This document shows, one piece after another, positions 1 through 7,270 of a stretch of 14,748 nt of DNA. Below the pieces are notes generated by a model. The model ran no database searches, had not been told where the DNA came from, and saw only the letters and a list, made by a program, of their open reading frames with translations. Numbering within the stretch: the stretch's first letter is position 1; each line of letters begins with the position of its first letter. Position numbers and translations under genes: made by a program. Location: assembly GCA_025350345.1 (NCBI GenBank), contig JANXYA010000188.1, positions 1 through 14,748 of the forward strand, read 5' to 3'. Source of the stretch: Gammaproteobacteria bacterium. Lineage in GTDB: Bacteria; Pseudomonadota; Gammaproteobacteria; Steroidobacterales; Steroidobacteraceae.

Positions 1-1024
1 GCACCGCAGTGGCCTCGAGGGCGGCGAGGCTGCGGCCCGCGAGCAGTGCCAGCGCTGGAAACAGCGGCAGGATGTAGGGCACGAGCTTCGATTGAGAAAG
101 GCTGAAGAACACAAACCCGAATATCAGCCAGATCGCCAGCAGCAGGGTCGGCCCATGAGCGCTGCGGCACTCCCGCCAGCTTGAGCGCGCGATCGCGGGC
201 AGCAGGGGCGTCCAGGGCATGAAGCCCAGCAGCAGCACCGGGATGAAGAACCAGTCGGGCTCATAGCGCTGATGCACGCGCGTCAGGAAACGATCGAAGT
301 GCTCGTGCACGAAGAAGAACTGCGCGAAGCCGGGATTGCGTTGCTCGACCAGCAGGACCCAGGGCGCGGCGAGAGCGGCGAGAGCGAGCAGCGTCCACCA
401 GGGGCGCGCGCGCAGGATCAGCCCCCAGTCGCGACGCAGCAGCATGTACAGCACCCCGACTGCGCCCGGGATCAGGATGCCGACCAGGCCCTTGGCGAGA
501 AAGGCGAGCGCCACGCCGAGGGCCAGCAGCCACGCGCCGAGCCTCGCGTCGGCATCCTTGCGATCCTGCTGCACGAGCAACAGCAGGCCGCACAGCGCCA
601 GCTCGAGGGTGGCGGTCAGCCCCATGTCGAGCGTGAGGATCCGGGCCAGGCCCAGATACAGCAGCGCGCCCGCCTGCACCAGCGCGGCGAGCGCCCCGGC
701 GGTCGCGCCGTACAGGCGGGCACCGATCCAGCCGGTCAGCAGCAGGCCGAGAAAACCGGTGAGTGCCGCCCACAGGCGCGCGCTCCATTCACTCTCGCCA
801 AAGGCGCGATAGGTGGCGGCCGTGGCCCAGTACTGGAGCGGCGGCTTCTCGAAATACCGGAGCGCATCGAGGCGCGGTGTCACCCAATCGCCGCTGACCG
901 CCATCTCGCGCGCGATCTCGGCGTAACGGCCCTCATCGGGATTGAACAGCCGGTAGGAACCCAGCGGCAGGAACCAGATCACCATCGCGCCCAGCAGCGC
1001 CGCCATCCACAGTCTGCGGGACAT
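1..1024 (-). CDS. GT39/ArnT-like membrane glycosyltransferase (3' end outside window)
   Basis: About 341 codons are open from an ATG at 1024 to the left edge with no stop; the C-terminal part is missing, since ArnT relatives are usually about 550 residues. The translation begins MSRRLWMAALLG, and a first hydrophobic helix is followed by the motif NPDEGRYAEIAREM (D30-E31) and then FEKPPLQYW. These are the hallmarks of the ArnT/protein-mannosyltransferase superfamily, in which the acidic pair lies in the first extracytoplasmic loop near the catalytic site. Many further hydrophobic segments follow, fitting a polytopic inner-membrane enzyme. Such enzymes transfer a sugar from a polyprenyl-phosphate donor to lipid A, another lipid or protein; donor and acceptor cannot be read here. 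The ATG lies one base after the stop of the AsmA-family gene, with GGGAAA just upstream as a modest ribosome site, so the two are probably co-translated. The superfamily is secure; ArnT itself is not. Confidence 0.9.
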   Translation of the reverse strand, partial: MSRRLWMAALLGAMVIWFLPLGSYRLFNPDEGRYAEIAREMAVSGDWVTPRLDALRYFEKPPLQYWATAATYRAFGESEWSARLWAALTGFLGLLLTGWIGARLYGATAGALAALVQAGALLYLGLARILTLDMGLTATLELALCGLLLLVQQDRKDADARLGAWLLALGVALAFLAKGLVGILIPGAVGVLYMLLRRDWGLILRARPWWTLLALAALAAPWVLLVEQRNPGFAQFFFVHEHFDRFLTRVHQRYEPDWFFIPVLLLGFMPWTPLLPAIARSSWRECRSAHGPTLLLAIWLIFGFVFFSLSQSKLVPYILPLFPALALLAGRSLAALEATAV

Positions 1025-1025
1025 G

Positions 1026-3110
1026 TTAATTTCCCAACAGGCCCTTCAGCTTGTCCTGCAGCTGCTCCTTCAGCTTCTTCTCCAGCTCGCCCTTGCGCTT
1101 GTCGAGCTCCTGCTGCACTCGGGCCTTCACCAGACCGCCGGCGTCGGGCCGCACCATCGGTGCAGCAAACGTGCCCGAAATGACCACCGGCAGTTTCAGG
1201 CCGACCAGATCCTGCGCGTCCGCGCCCTCGCCCCCCTCCGCGGGGATGTTCAGGACCAGTACGTCCAGGTCATAGCCGAGCGTGCCGGCGGCGAGATCCG
1301 CCGATCCGCGCCCTTTGACCTGCAGGTACTGGAGCGCCGCGATCAGGTCTTCATTGCTCACCACCCCGTTAGTGATGCGGCCGGTGGCCGAGAACGCGGT
1401 GAACGGCGTGCGCTCCGGGCCACTGCGCGCCGGAATGGGCTGCTGCCTGAGCAGCGCGCGGGCACGCCGGATCTCGTACCACAGATCCGCGCCCTCCAGG
1501 GCGCCGTTGTCGAGGTGAAACTCCAGCGTCCCCGTCAGGGTGCGCAGCAAAGCCGCGGAATCCGCCCCCGTGCCCACCGCCTTGATGGCCGCATTGCCGC
1601 GCCCCGAGATGCGTTTGGTCTGGAGCATATCGCTGAACAGCGGCGCAAAATCCACGCCCGTGACGTGCTCGTCGAAGCTGACGCGCGGCACCCTGGCCGA
1701 CGCGTCGACCGTGACGTCGCCCTGATACTGCCCGCCGTACATCTGGGCCTCGGACGGATAGATCCGCAGGCGCCCCCCGACGGCACTGATGCCGACGCGC
1801 AGGTGGCTGTATTGAATGCCGGCAAACACCGCATCGCGCACCGCCAGCGTGCCGTGCACGTCCAGGCTCCGGAGCAGCGCCACCGGGATTGGCAGGGGCG
1901 TCGAGCCCTTCGCCGCCGCCGCGCCGCCCGCCGTGGGCGGTGCGAGCGCAGGTGCGACCGGCGCCAGATACCGATCAGCGTTGATGCGATCGACATCCAG
2001 GTCAAAGGCCAGGGCCATGCGATCGAGATCCGCGATGCCGCCGTGACCCGTGGCGGTGGTGTCATCGAAGCGCATTTTCAGTTCATTGAGCAGGATCGAA
2101 TGGCTGCTCGCCGCGAGCTGGCCCTCAAATCCGATGCGCCCGAAGGCGGCGGCGTCGCGCGTCACCGGCAGCGTGACGTCGAGATTTTTCAGCAGCTCGC
2201 GCAGCGATACATCCGCCAGCCGCAGCGCTCCGCCGATCTGCGGTGCATCCACGATCCTCGTGCCGCTGAGCGCTCCGGTCAGCCGCGCGCCCGCCACCTG
2301 CATGTCCATGCCCGGCAGTGCGAGGGTCTGTGCGGCCAGATCGGCGTCGATCCGCTCGAAGCGCAGCTCCACGGGCAGTCCGGCCGCCGGGAGCCCTGCG
2401 CCCTTGAGCTGCAGGTGGAACACGGGCGAGCTCAGCAGGTAGCGGGACGTGGCGGAATTCACCGTCCCCTGGCCAGTGAGCGTCAGGGCTACGCTCATGC
2501 CCTTGCCCTGCTGCACCGTCCCGGACAGCTGCAGGTCGAAGGGCTTGCCGGGCGCCAGCGCCCCGGTGGTCATGTTGAGCTCGTGGACCCCGATCTCCGT
2601 GCCCACGCTGCGATCGATGTAGATCAGCGTGCCGCGGGTGATCTGCACCCCTGCCACCGAAACGGCCGGGAGCGTGCCTCCGTTGCCCTGCGCTTCCGGC
2701 GTTGTGCTCTTCCCGCCCAGATCCTGCCAATTGCTGCGGCCCGTGGCATCCACGGCCAGGCGGATCGTCGGTGCATCCAGGCTGATCGCGGCGAGCTCGA
2801 CCCTGCCATGGAGCAGTGGCAGGAATTTCAGCCCCAGGCGCGCGTGCTCGATTTCCACCATCGGCTCGGTCCCAAACCCGGCGGCGTTGCCCAGCGCCGC
2901 CCGCCCCGTCTCGATGGCCACCCAGGGGAACACCTTGAGCGTGAGCTCACCGGGAAGCTCCAGTTCGCGCCCGGTCTGCTCATGCACGAAGCGCTGCAGG
3001 TCCGCCTTATGGGCGTTGGGATCAAAGAACAGCAACAGATACAGTGCCGCCGCCACGAGCAGCAGCAGCACTCCGCCCAGCCCCAGGAGTGCGTAACGGA
3101 CGATTCGCAT
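1026..3110 (-). CDS. AsmA family protein
   Basis: A 694-residue protein; E. coli AsmA is somewhat shorter at about 617. The N-terminus carries one membrane anchor (about residues 6-28, GLGGVLLLLVAAALYLLLFF). It is followed by the typical AsmA start, with LTLKVFPWVAIETGRAALGN and a GRSNWQDL stretch. The remainder is a long series of beta-rich segments ending in a charged, lysine-rich predicted coiled coil (about residues 660-692, QQELDKRKGELEKKLKEQL). Family knowledge: AsmA-like proteins are inner-membrane-anchored periplasmic proteins related to TamB and YhdP, which are implicated in lipid transport and outer-membrane homeostasis. The ATG at 3110 has GGAG at 3118-3121 with a 7-base spacer. 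It lies 35 bases after the DUF1993 gene and one base before the glycosyltransferase, so one operon is likely. A 727-codon frame on the opposite strand is judged a shadow. Confidence 0.93.
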   Translation of the reverse strand: MRIVRYALLGLGGVLLLLVAAALYLLLFFDPNAHKADLQRFVHEQTGRELELPGELTLKVFPWVAIETGRAALGNAAGFGTEPMVEIEHARLGLKFLPLLHGRVELAAISLDAPTIRLAVDATGRSNWQDLGGKSTTPEAQGNGGTLPAVSVAGVQITRGTLIYIDRSVGTEIGVHELNMTTGALAPGKPFDLQLSGTVQQGKGMSVALTLTGQGTVNSATSRYLLSSPVFHLQLKGAGLPAAGLPVELRFERIDADLAAQTLALPGMDMQVAGARLTGALSGTRIVDAPQIGGALRLADVSLRELLKNLDVTLPVTRDAAAFGRIGFEGQLAASSHSILLNELKMRFDDTTATGHGGIADLDRMALAFDLDVDRINADRYLAPVAPALAPPTAGGAAAAKGSTPLPIPVALLRSLDVHGTLAVRDAVFAGIQYSHLRVGISAVGGRLRIYPSEAQMYGGQYQGDVTVDASARVPRVSFDEHVTGVDFAPLFSDMLQTKRISGRGNAAIKAVGTGADSAALLRTLTGTLEFHLDNGALEGADLWYEIRRARALLRQQPIPARSGPERTPFTAFSATGRITNGVVSNEDLIAALQYLQVKGRGSADLAAGTLGYDLDVLVLNIPAEGGEGADAQDLVGLKLPVVISGTFAAPMVRPDAGGLVKARVQQELDKRKGELEKKLKEQLQDKLKGLLGN

Positions 3111-3145
3111 GGCCTGTCTCCAGGACTGCCCGCGCAGCAGTCCGC

Positions 3146-3649
3146 CTACCCGCCGATGAAATCGCCTTTGACCAGGCCCAGGCCGTTGTGGCGCAGGACG
3201 GCGTAGGCCATCGTGTAGTGGAAATAAAAGTTCGGCAGCGCGAAGCCGGTCAGGTAGGCCAGGCCCTTGAACTCCAGTTCCCGCGGGCCGGCCTTGAAGG
3301 CGACGTGCCGCTCCTCCGAACCGTCGATCTGCTTCGCTCCGATTGTCGCTATGTAGGCGCGGGTCCTGGCGATGCGCGAGAGCAGTTCGGCGATGCTGGT
3401 CTCGTTGTCTTCGTACTTGGGCGCTTCCAGGCCAGCGAGCCGGGCGCAGGTGCCCTTGCCGAAATCACAGGCAATCTGCACCTGGCGCGTAAAGGGAAAC
3501 ATGTCCGGGGCAAGTCGCGAGGCGAGCAGCACCGCGGGGTCGATCTTGCGGGATTCGGCCCATTGCGCGGCCTTGGCGAGGATGGCGGCGAGGTTGCCCA
3601 GCATTTTGTCGAACACGGGTGCCGAAGCCTGGTACATGGAGATGGTCAT
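3146..3649 (-). CDS. DUF1993 family protein
   Basis: A 167-residue protein starting MTISMYQASAPVFDKMLGNL. Conserved stretches include KIDPAVLLASRLAPDMFPFT near the middle of the N-terminal half, QIDGSEERHVAFKAG, and ALPNFYFHYTMAYAVLRHNG near the C-terminus. Together these match the DUF1993 family, a compact helical protein resembling the DinB/YfiT-like four-helix-bundle fold. No biochemical role is established to my knowledge. The start at 3649 is chosen because GGGAG (3655-3659 on the plus strand) lies five bases upstream and because family members begin with MTISMY. The frame stays open a further 194 codons upstream, but that part is antisense to queD and looks non-coding. There is no signal peptide, so it is probably cytoplasmic. 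It is the first gene of a minus-strand unit with the AsmA-like protein, and diverges from queD. Confidence 0.9.
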   Translation of the reverse strand: MTISMYQASAPVFDKMLGNLAAILAKAAQWAESRKIDPAVLLASRLAPDMFPFTRQVQIACDFGKGTCARLAGLEAPKYEDNETSIAELLSRIARTRAYIATIGAKQIDGSEERHVAFKAGPRELEFKGLAYLTGFALPNFYFHYTMAYAVLRHNGLGLVKGDFIGG

Positions 3650-3654
3650 GGAAA

Positions 3655-3659
3655 CTCCC
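3655..3659 (-). promoter_or_regulatory. Ribosome binding site of the DUF1993 gene
   Basis: The minus strand reads GGGAG, then TTTCC, then the ATG at 3649. The spacer of five bases is short but workable. This site decides the start over longer in-frame alternatives that would run back through queD. Confidence 0.65.
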
Positions 3660-3682
3660 AAAGAATCCTGAGCCGGAGCACC

Positions 3683-3689
3683 TAGAATA
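3683..3689. promoter_or_regulatory. Putative overlapping divergent -10 elements between the DUF1993 gene and queD
   Basis: On the plus strand TAGAAT (3683-3688) resembles a sigma-70 -10 box and ends six bases before the queD ATG at 3695. On the minus strand TATTCT (3689 down to 3684) covers almost the same bases. It would place a start near 3677, giving the DUF1993 mRNA a leader of about 28 bases that contains its GGGAG site. No good -35 box is visible for either strand. The spacer is only 45 bases, so promoters for both genes must lie here or inside the opposite gene. Inference from sequence only. Confidence 0.4.
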
Positions 3690-3694
3690 GCGCA

Positions 3695-4051
3695 ATGGAG
3701 ATCTTCAAGACGTTCCGCATCGAGGCCGCGCATCGGCTGCCCAACGTGCCAGCGGAGCACAAGTGCGCCCGCCTGCACGGTCATTCCTTTGTCATTGGCG
3801 TCCACGTGGCCGGTGAGGTGGCCGCCGGAACCGGTTGGGTCTGCGATTTCGCCGACCTCGGCGCTGCAATGCACGAGGTACTCGAGACCCTCGACCACCG
3901 CTATCTCAACGACATCGCCGGGCTGGAGAATCCGACCAGCGAGGTGCTGGCCATGTGGGTCTGGCGCAAGCTCCAGCCCCGGCTCACCGGCCTGTCGCGT
4001 ATCGTCATTCACGAGACCTGCACCAGTGGCTGCGAATACCGCGGGCCTTAA
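3695..4051 (+). CDS. queD: 6-carboxy-5,6,7,8-tetrahydropterin synthase (QueD)
   Basis: A 118-residue protein of the 6-pyruvoyltetrahydropterin synthase/QueD family, close to the usual length and strongly like E. coli QueD. It converts 7,8-dihydroneopterin triphosphate to 6-carboxytetrahydropterin, the second step towards queuosine and other 7-deazaguanines, in the cytoplasm. The zinc ligands are visible as H13 (EAAHRLP), H28 and H30 (LHGHS). The catalytic Cys is C24 (HKCARLHGHS), with D67-H68 (LDHRYLND) and E107 (HETCTSGC). The signature GLENPTSEVLA is complete. No queC, queE or queF lies beside it in this window. No clear Shine-Dalgarno precedes the ATG, but a -10-like TAGAAT ends six bases before it, which suggests a leaderless or nearly leaderless message. 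The 3' end overlaps the likely start of the ABC exporter by 26 bases. Confidence 0.96.
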   Translation: MEIFKTFRIEAAHRLPNVPAEHKCARLHGHSFVIGVHVAGEVAAGTGWVCDFADLGAAMHEVLETLDHRYLNDIAGLENPTSEVLAMWVWRKLQPRLTGLSRIVIHETCTSGCEYRGP

Positions 4052-5819
4052 TCCGGGTGCGCGCAAGCTGGCGCCACTTGCGGCGCTGGGGCCCTTCATC
4101 CGGCCGCACCGCAGGCTGATCTTCCTCGCGCTCCTGGCGCTGGGCGTTGCCGCCGGCGCCTCGCTGCTGCTGCCGATCGCGGCTCGCCAGGTGATCGATC
4201 GCGGCTTCAACGCCGCCGAGTCGGCGCACATCAGCCGCTATTTCCTGGGCCTGCTGGCGGTCACGGCGGTGATGGGCCTCGCCTCGGCGTCCCGCTATTA
4301 CCTGGTGACCTGGATCGGCGAACGCGTCGTGGCCGACGTGCGCGAGCGGGTATTCAGCCACGTGCTGGCACTGTCGGCCGAATTCTTCGAGAGCGCCCGC
4401 ACCGGCGAGCTGCTCTCGCGCCTCACCGGCGACACCACGCTGGTGCAGACCGTGGTGGGCTCCTCTGCCTCCTTCGCCCTGCGCAGCATCGTCATGGCCA
4501 TCGGTGCCTTCGTCATGATGGCCGTGACCAGCCCCAAGCTCACCGCCCTGGCTTTCCTGAGCGTGCCGGTGGTGCTGGTATCGATCATTCTCATGGGCCG
4601 GCGCGTGCGCGGCCTGTCGCGCGCCGCGCAGGATCGCATCGCCGAGACCTCGGCGCTCGCGAGCGAGGTGCTCGGCGCGATACCGACCGTGCAGGCCTAC
4701 ACCCACGAGAGCGTCGATCGCGAACGCTTCGCGAGCGCGACCGAGGTGGCCTTCGCCACCGGGATCCGGCGCACCAAGGTGCGCGCGGCGATGACCGCCG
4801 CGGTATTCATGCTGGTCGGCTGCTGCATCGTCCTGGTGCTGTGGGTCGGGGCCAAGGACGTGCAGGGCGCGCGCATGAGCTCGGGCCAGCTGCTGCAATT
4901 CGTGCTCTACGCGGTGATCCTCGCCAGCTCGGTGGGTGCGCTCAGCGAACTGTGGGGTGAAGTGCAGCGCGCCGCCGGTGCCACCGAGCGCCTGATGGAG
5001 ATTCTCGCCACGGAGCCGGTGATCCGCGCACCGGCCGCCCCGGCGCGACTGCCGCGGCCGGTGCAGGGGCGCATCGAGTTCGCCGACGTCACCTTCAGAT
5101 ATCCGACGCGACCCGATCACGCCGCGCTCGCGGAATTCCAGTTGCAGGTGGCCCCGGGCGAGGCCGTGGCGCTGGTGGGGCCGTCCGGGGCCGGTAAGTC
5201 CACGGTATTCCAGCTGCTGCTGCGCTTCTTCGATCCTGGCAGCGGGCGCATTCTCCTCGATGGCGCGGATATTGCGCAGCTTGATCCGACCGAGCTGCGA
5301 GGCTGCATCGCGGTCGTTGCCCAGGACCCGGTGATCTTCGCCGGTACGATCGCCGACAACATCCGCTACGGCAGGCCGGCCGCGAGCGAAGCCGAGATGC
5401 GCTCCGCCGCCGTCGCAGCCGCTGCGGATGAATTCGTGCAGCGCCTGCCGCAGGGCTACGACACGCTGCTGGGCGAGCGCGGCATCACGCTGTCCGGCGG
5501 GCAGCGCCAGCGCCTCGCGATCGCGCGCGCCATGCTGCGCGACGCGCCGGTGCTGCTGCTCGATGAGGCCACCAGCGCGCTCGACGCCGAGAACGAGCGC
5601 CTGGTGCAGCGCGGACTGGCCAATCTCATGGCCGGCCGGGGCGATCGGGCCCGCACGACGCTGGTGATCGCCCATCGCCTGGCGACGATCCAGCGTCTGC
5701 GGCGAATCGTCGTCATGGACCAGGGCCGGATCGTCGCCCAGGGCGACCATGCACAGCTCAGCCAGGGCGACGGCCTGTACGCGCGACTGGCCGCTTTGCA
5801 GTTCTACGAGCACACTTGA
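4026..5819 (+). CDS. ABC-type exporter, fused permease and ATPase (MsbA-related, ABCB type)
   Basis: The start is taken as GTG at 4026, inside the end of queD, giving 597 residues, the usual size of half-transporters. The frame is open further upstream, but that part is queD read out of frame. The N-terminal half has about six membrane helices (from about residue 27, LIFLALLALGVAAGASLLLP, to about 305) with the coupling-region sequence FFESARTGELLSRLTGDT. The C-terminal ATPase is complete: Walker A GPSGAGKST (385-393), Q-loop Q433, signature LSGGQRQR (489-496), Walker B VLLLDEAT with D513-E514, and switch H550. Family knowledge: such homodimers export lipids, peptides or drugs across the inner membrane. 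It resembles the MsbA-related subgroup seen in proteobacteria rather than MsbA itself, and the substrate is unknown. It probably shares a message with queD. Confidence 0.93.
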   Translation: MAANTAGLNPGARKLAPLAALGPFIRPHRRLIFLALLALGVAAGASLLLPIAARQVIDRGFNAAESAHISRYFLGLLAVTAVMGLASASRYYLVTWIGERVVADVRERVFSHVLALSAEFFESARTGELLSRLTGDTTLVQTVVGSSASFALRSIVMAIGAFVMMAVTSPKLTALAFLSVPVVLVSIILMGRRVRGLSRAAQDRIAETSALASEVLGAIPTVQAYTHESVDRERFASATEVAFATGIRRTKVRAAMTAAVFMLVGCCIVLVLWVGAKDVQGARMSSGQLLQFVLYAVILASSVGALSELWGEVQRAAGATERLMEILATEPVIRAPAAPARLPRPVQGRIEFADVTFRYPTRPDHAALAEFQLQVAPGEAVALVGPSGAGKSTVFQLLLRFFDPGSGRILLDGADIAQLDPTELRGCIAVVAQDPVIFAGTIADNIRYGRPAASEAEMRSAAVAAAADEFVQRLPQGYDTLLGERGITLSGGQRQRLAIARAMLRDAPVLLLDEATSALDAENERLVQRGLANLMAGRGDRARTTLVIAHRLATIQRLRRIVVMDQGRIVAQGDHAQLSQGDGLYARLAALQFYEHT

Positions 5820-5854
5820 CAGCGATCCGCCACGGCGTGGATTCTTAGGCCCAT

Positions 5855-6967
5855 ATGGCCAACACCCTGTGGATCGGCACCCGCAAGGGCCTGTTCAGCC
5901 TGCGCGCCGACGCGCGGCGGCGCACCTGGCGCCTGTCCGGGCCGCAGATGCTTGGGCACATCATCCATCACGTCGTGCAGGATCCACGCGAACCGCGACG
6001 CCTGGTGCTGGCCGCCAAGACCGGGCACCTGGGACCCACCGTCTACAACTCGATCGATCGCGGCCGGCACTGGCAGGAGGCGAAAGCGCCACCGGCTTTT
6101 CGCAAGGTCGCGGAAGGCGAGAAGCCGCGCGCCGTCGAGCGCGTCTTCTGGCTCACGCCCGGAAATCCTTCCGAGCCGGGAGCCTGGTATGCCGGCAGTT
6201 CACCGGCCGGCCTGTTCCGCTCCGAGGACCACGGCCTGCACTGGGCACCGGTCGCGGGCTTCAACGATCACCCCATGCACCCGAAATGGGCGGCCGGCCT
6301 GCGCACTCCGGACGGCGAACTGCTGCATTCGGTGCGCGTGGACCCACGCAGCGCGCGCCACCTGTACCTGGCGATCTCGATCGGCGGGGTCTTCGAGTCC
6401 ACCGACGGCGGGGCGGACTGGGCGCCGCTCAACGAAGGCGTCGCGGCGGACTTCCTTCCCAATCCGGATGTGCCCTACGGGCACGATCCGCACTGTGTGA
6501 TCCTGCACCCGCAGCAGCCCGACCGGCTCTACCAGCAGAACCACTGCGGCATTTACCGACTCGATCGTCCGGCGCGACGCTGGCTGCGGATCGGCGAGCA
6601 CATGCCAAAGGCGATCGGCGACGTCGGATTTCCGATCGTCGCGCATCCGCGCGACCCCGATACGGTGTGGGTGTTTCCCATGGACGGATCAAAGGTGTGG
6701 CCGCGCACCTCGATCAATGGCAAGCCCGCCGTATACAGGAGCCGCAACGCGGGCCGGACCTGGCAGCGCCTCGCCCGCGGGCTGCCGCGGGCGCAGGCCT
6801 GGTTTACGGTCTTGCGCCAGGCGATGTGCGCCGATGCGGGGCCGCGCGTCGGACTTTATTTCGGCACCACGCAGGGCGAGGTCTGGGCCAGCATTGACGA
6901 GGGAGAATCCTGGCGCTGCATCGCGCGTCACCTGCCTGAGATCTATTCACTGACCTACGCCTCCTGA
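5855..6967 (+). CDS. Asp-box (BNR/sialidase-like) beta-propeller protein
   Basis: A 370-residue protein starting MANTLWIGTRKGLFSL. Five Asp-box motifs of the S-x-D-x-G-x-x-W type are visible at residues 66-73 (SIDRGRHW), 123-130 (SEDHGLHW), 182-189 (STDGGADW), 296-303 (SRNAGRTW) and 346-353 (SIDEGESW). This indicates a multi-blade propeller of the WD40/YVTN/BNR or sortilin-like group. Asp-boxes are structural and do not prove sialidase activity; I see no catalytic Arg triad that I could assign. There is no signal peptide or membrane segment, so it should be cytoplasmic. Histidines are plentiful (GHIIHHV, FNDHPMHPKW, YGHDPHC, QQNHCG) and could form a metal or active site; that is inference. 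It lies 35 bases after the ABC exporter and 17 before the sulfur-carrier gene, and probably works with the next two genes. The exact role is unknown. Confidence 0.88.
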   Translation: MANTLWIGTRKGLFSLRADARRRTWRLSGPQMLGHIIHHVVQDPREPRRLVLAAKTGHLGPTVYNSIDRGRHWQEAKAPPAFRKVAEGEKPRAVERVFWLTPGNPSEPGAWYAGSSPAGLFRSEDHGLHWAPVAGFNDHPMHPKWAAGLRTPDGELLHSVRVDPRSARHLYLAISIGGVFESTDGGADWAPLNEGVAADFLPNPDVPYGHDPHCVILHPQQPDRLYQQNHCGIYRLDRPARRWLRIGEHMPKAIGDVGFPIVAHPRDPDTVWVFPMDGSKVWPRTSINGKPAVYRSRNAGRTWQRLARGLPRAQAWFTVLRQAMCADAGPRVGLYFGTTQGEVWASIDEGESWRCIARHLPEIYSLTYAS

Positions 6968-6984
6968 CCCTCAAGGCGGCGCGC

Positions 6985-7248
6985 ATGATCACAGTCAGAG
7001 TGCCCTCTCCCCTACGCTCCTATACCGCAGGCGCGGCGCAGGTGAGCGCGAGCGGCCGTACCCTCGCCGAGCTGCTCGGCAACCTGGATCGCCACCATCC
7101 GGGCATGCGCTTCCGGATGATCGACGAGCAGGAGCGGATCCGGCCGCACATCCGCATTTTCATCAATCAGCGCGAGGTGCAGGCACTCACCGAAGGCCTT
7201 GGTGCCAGCGATGAGGTGCACCTGATCTGCGCCCTGAGCGGCGGATGA
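6985..7248 (+). CDS. CysO/MoaD/ThiS-like ubiquitin-fold sulfur carrier
   Basis: An 87-residue protein with the beta-grasp pattern of MoaD/ThiS proteins and a C-terminal LSGG, the di-glycine tail that is adenylated and then thiocarboxylated by an E1-like enzyme. The pattern VRVPSPLRSYTAG, then VSASGRTLAELLGNLD, then IRIFINQREV resembles mycobacterial CysO (the sulfur carrier for cysteine synthesis) more than classical MoaD. This comparison is from memory and not an alignment. The ATG at 6985 has AAGG at 6973-6976 with an 8-base spacer. The gene lies 17 bases after the propeller gene and 22 before the MoeB-rhodanese gene, which is its presumed activating enzyme. No MoaE, ThiG or CysM partner is present in the window, so the acceptor of the sulfur is unknown. 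Confidence 0.9.
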   Translation: MITVRVPSPLRSYTAGAAQVSASGRTLAELLGNLDRHHPGMRFRMIDEQERIRPHIRIFINQREVQALTEGLGASDEVHLICALSGG

Positions 7249-7270
7249 AGGTCCTGGGGCACAGGCATCC

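Noticed and set aside
1023..3206. A 727-codon open frame on the plus strand, antisense to the AsmA-family gene
   Set aside because: Its translation is Arg/His/Gln/Ala-rich low-complexity sequence with no recognisable motif, as expected for a shadow frame in GC-rich DNA; the minus-strand frame has clear AsmA features, a membrane anchor and a ribosome site.
3650..3694. A preQ1 riboswitch ahead of queD
   Set aside because: The spacer is only 45 bases, and no hairpin with an A-rich tail is seen; the likely start site leaves no leader.
4005..5813. A 602-codon open frame on the minus strand, antisense to the ABC exporter
   Set aside because: It has no domain signature and a skewed composition, while the plus strand carries all ABC ATPase motifs.
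5830..5840. A small CCAC-GGC-GTGG hairpin after the ABC exporter, considered as a terminator
   Set aside because: The stem is only four base pairs and is followed by ATTCTTA and not a T-run, so it is too weak to call.
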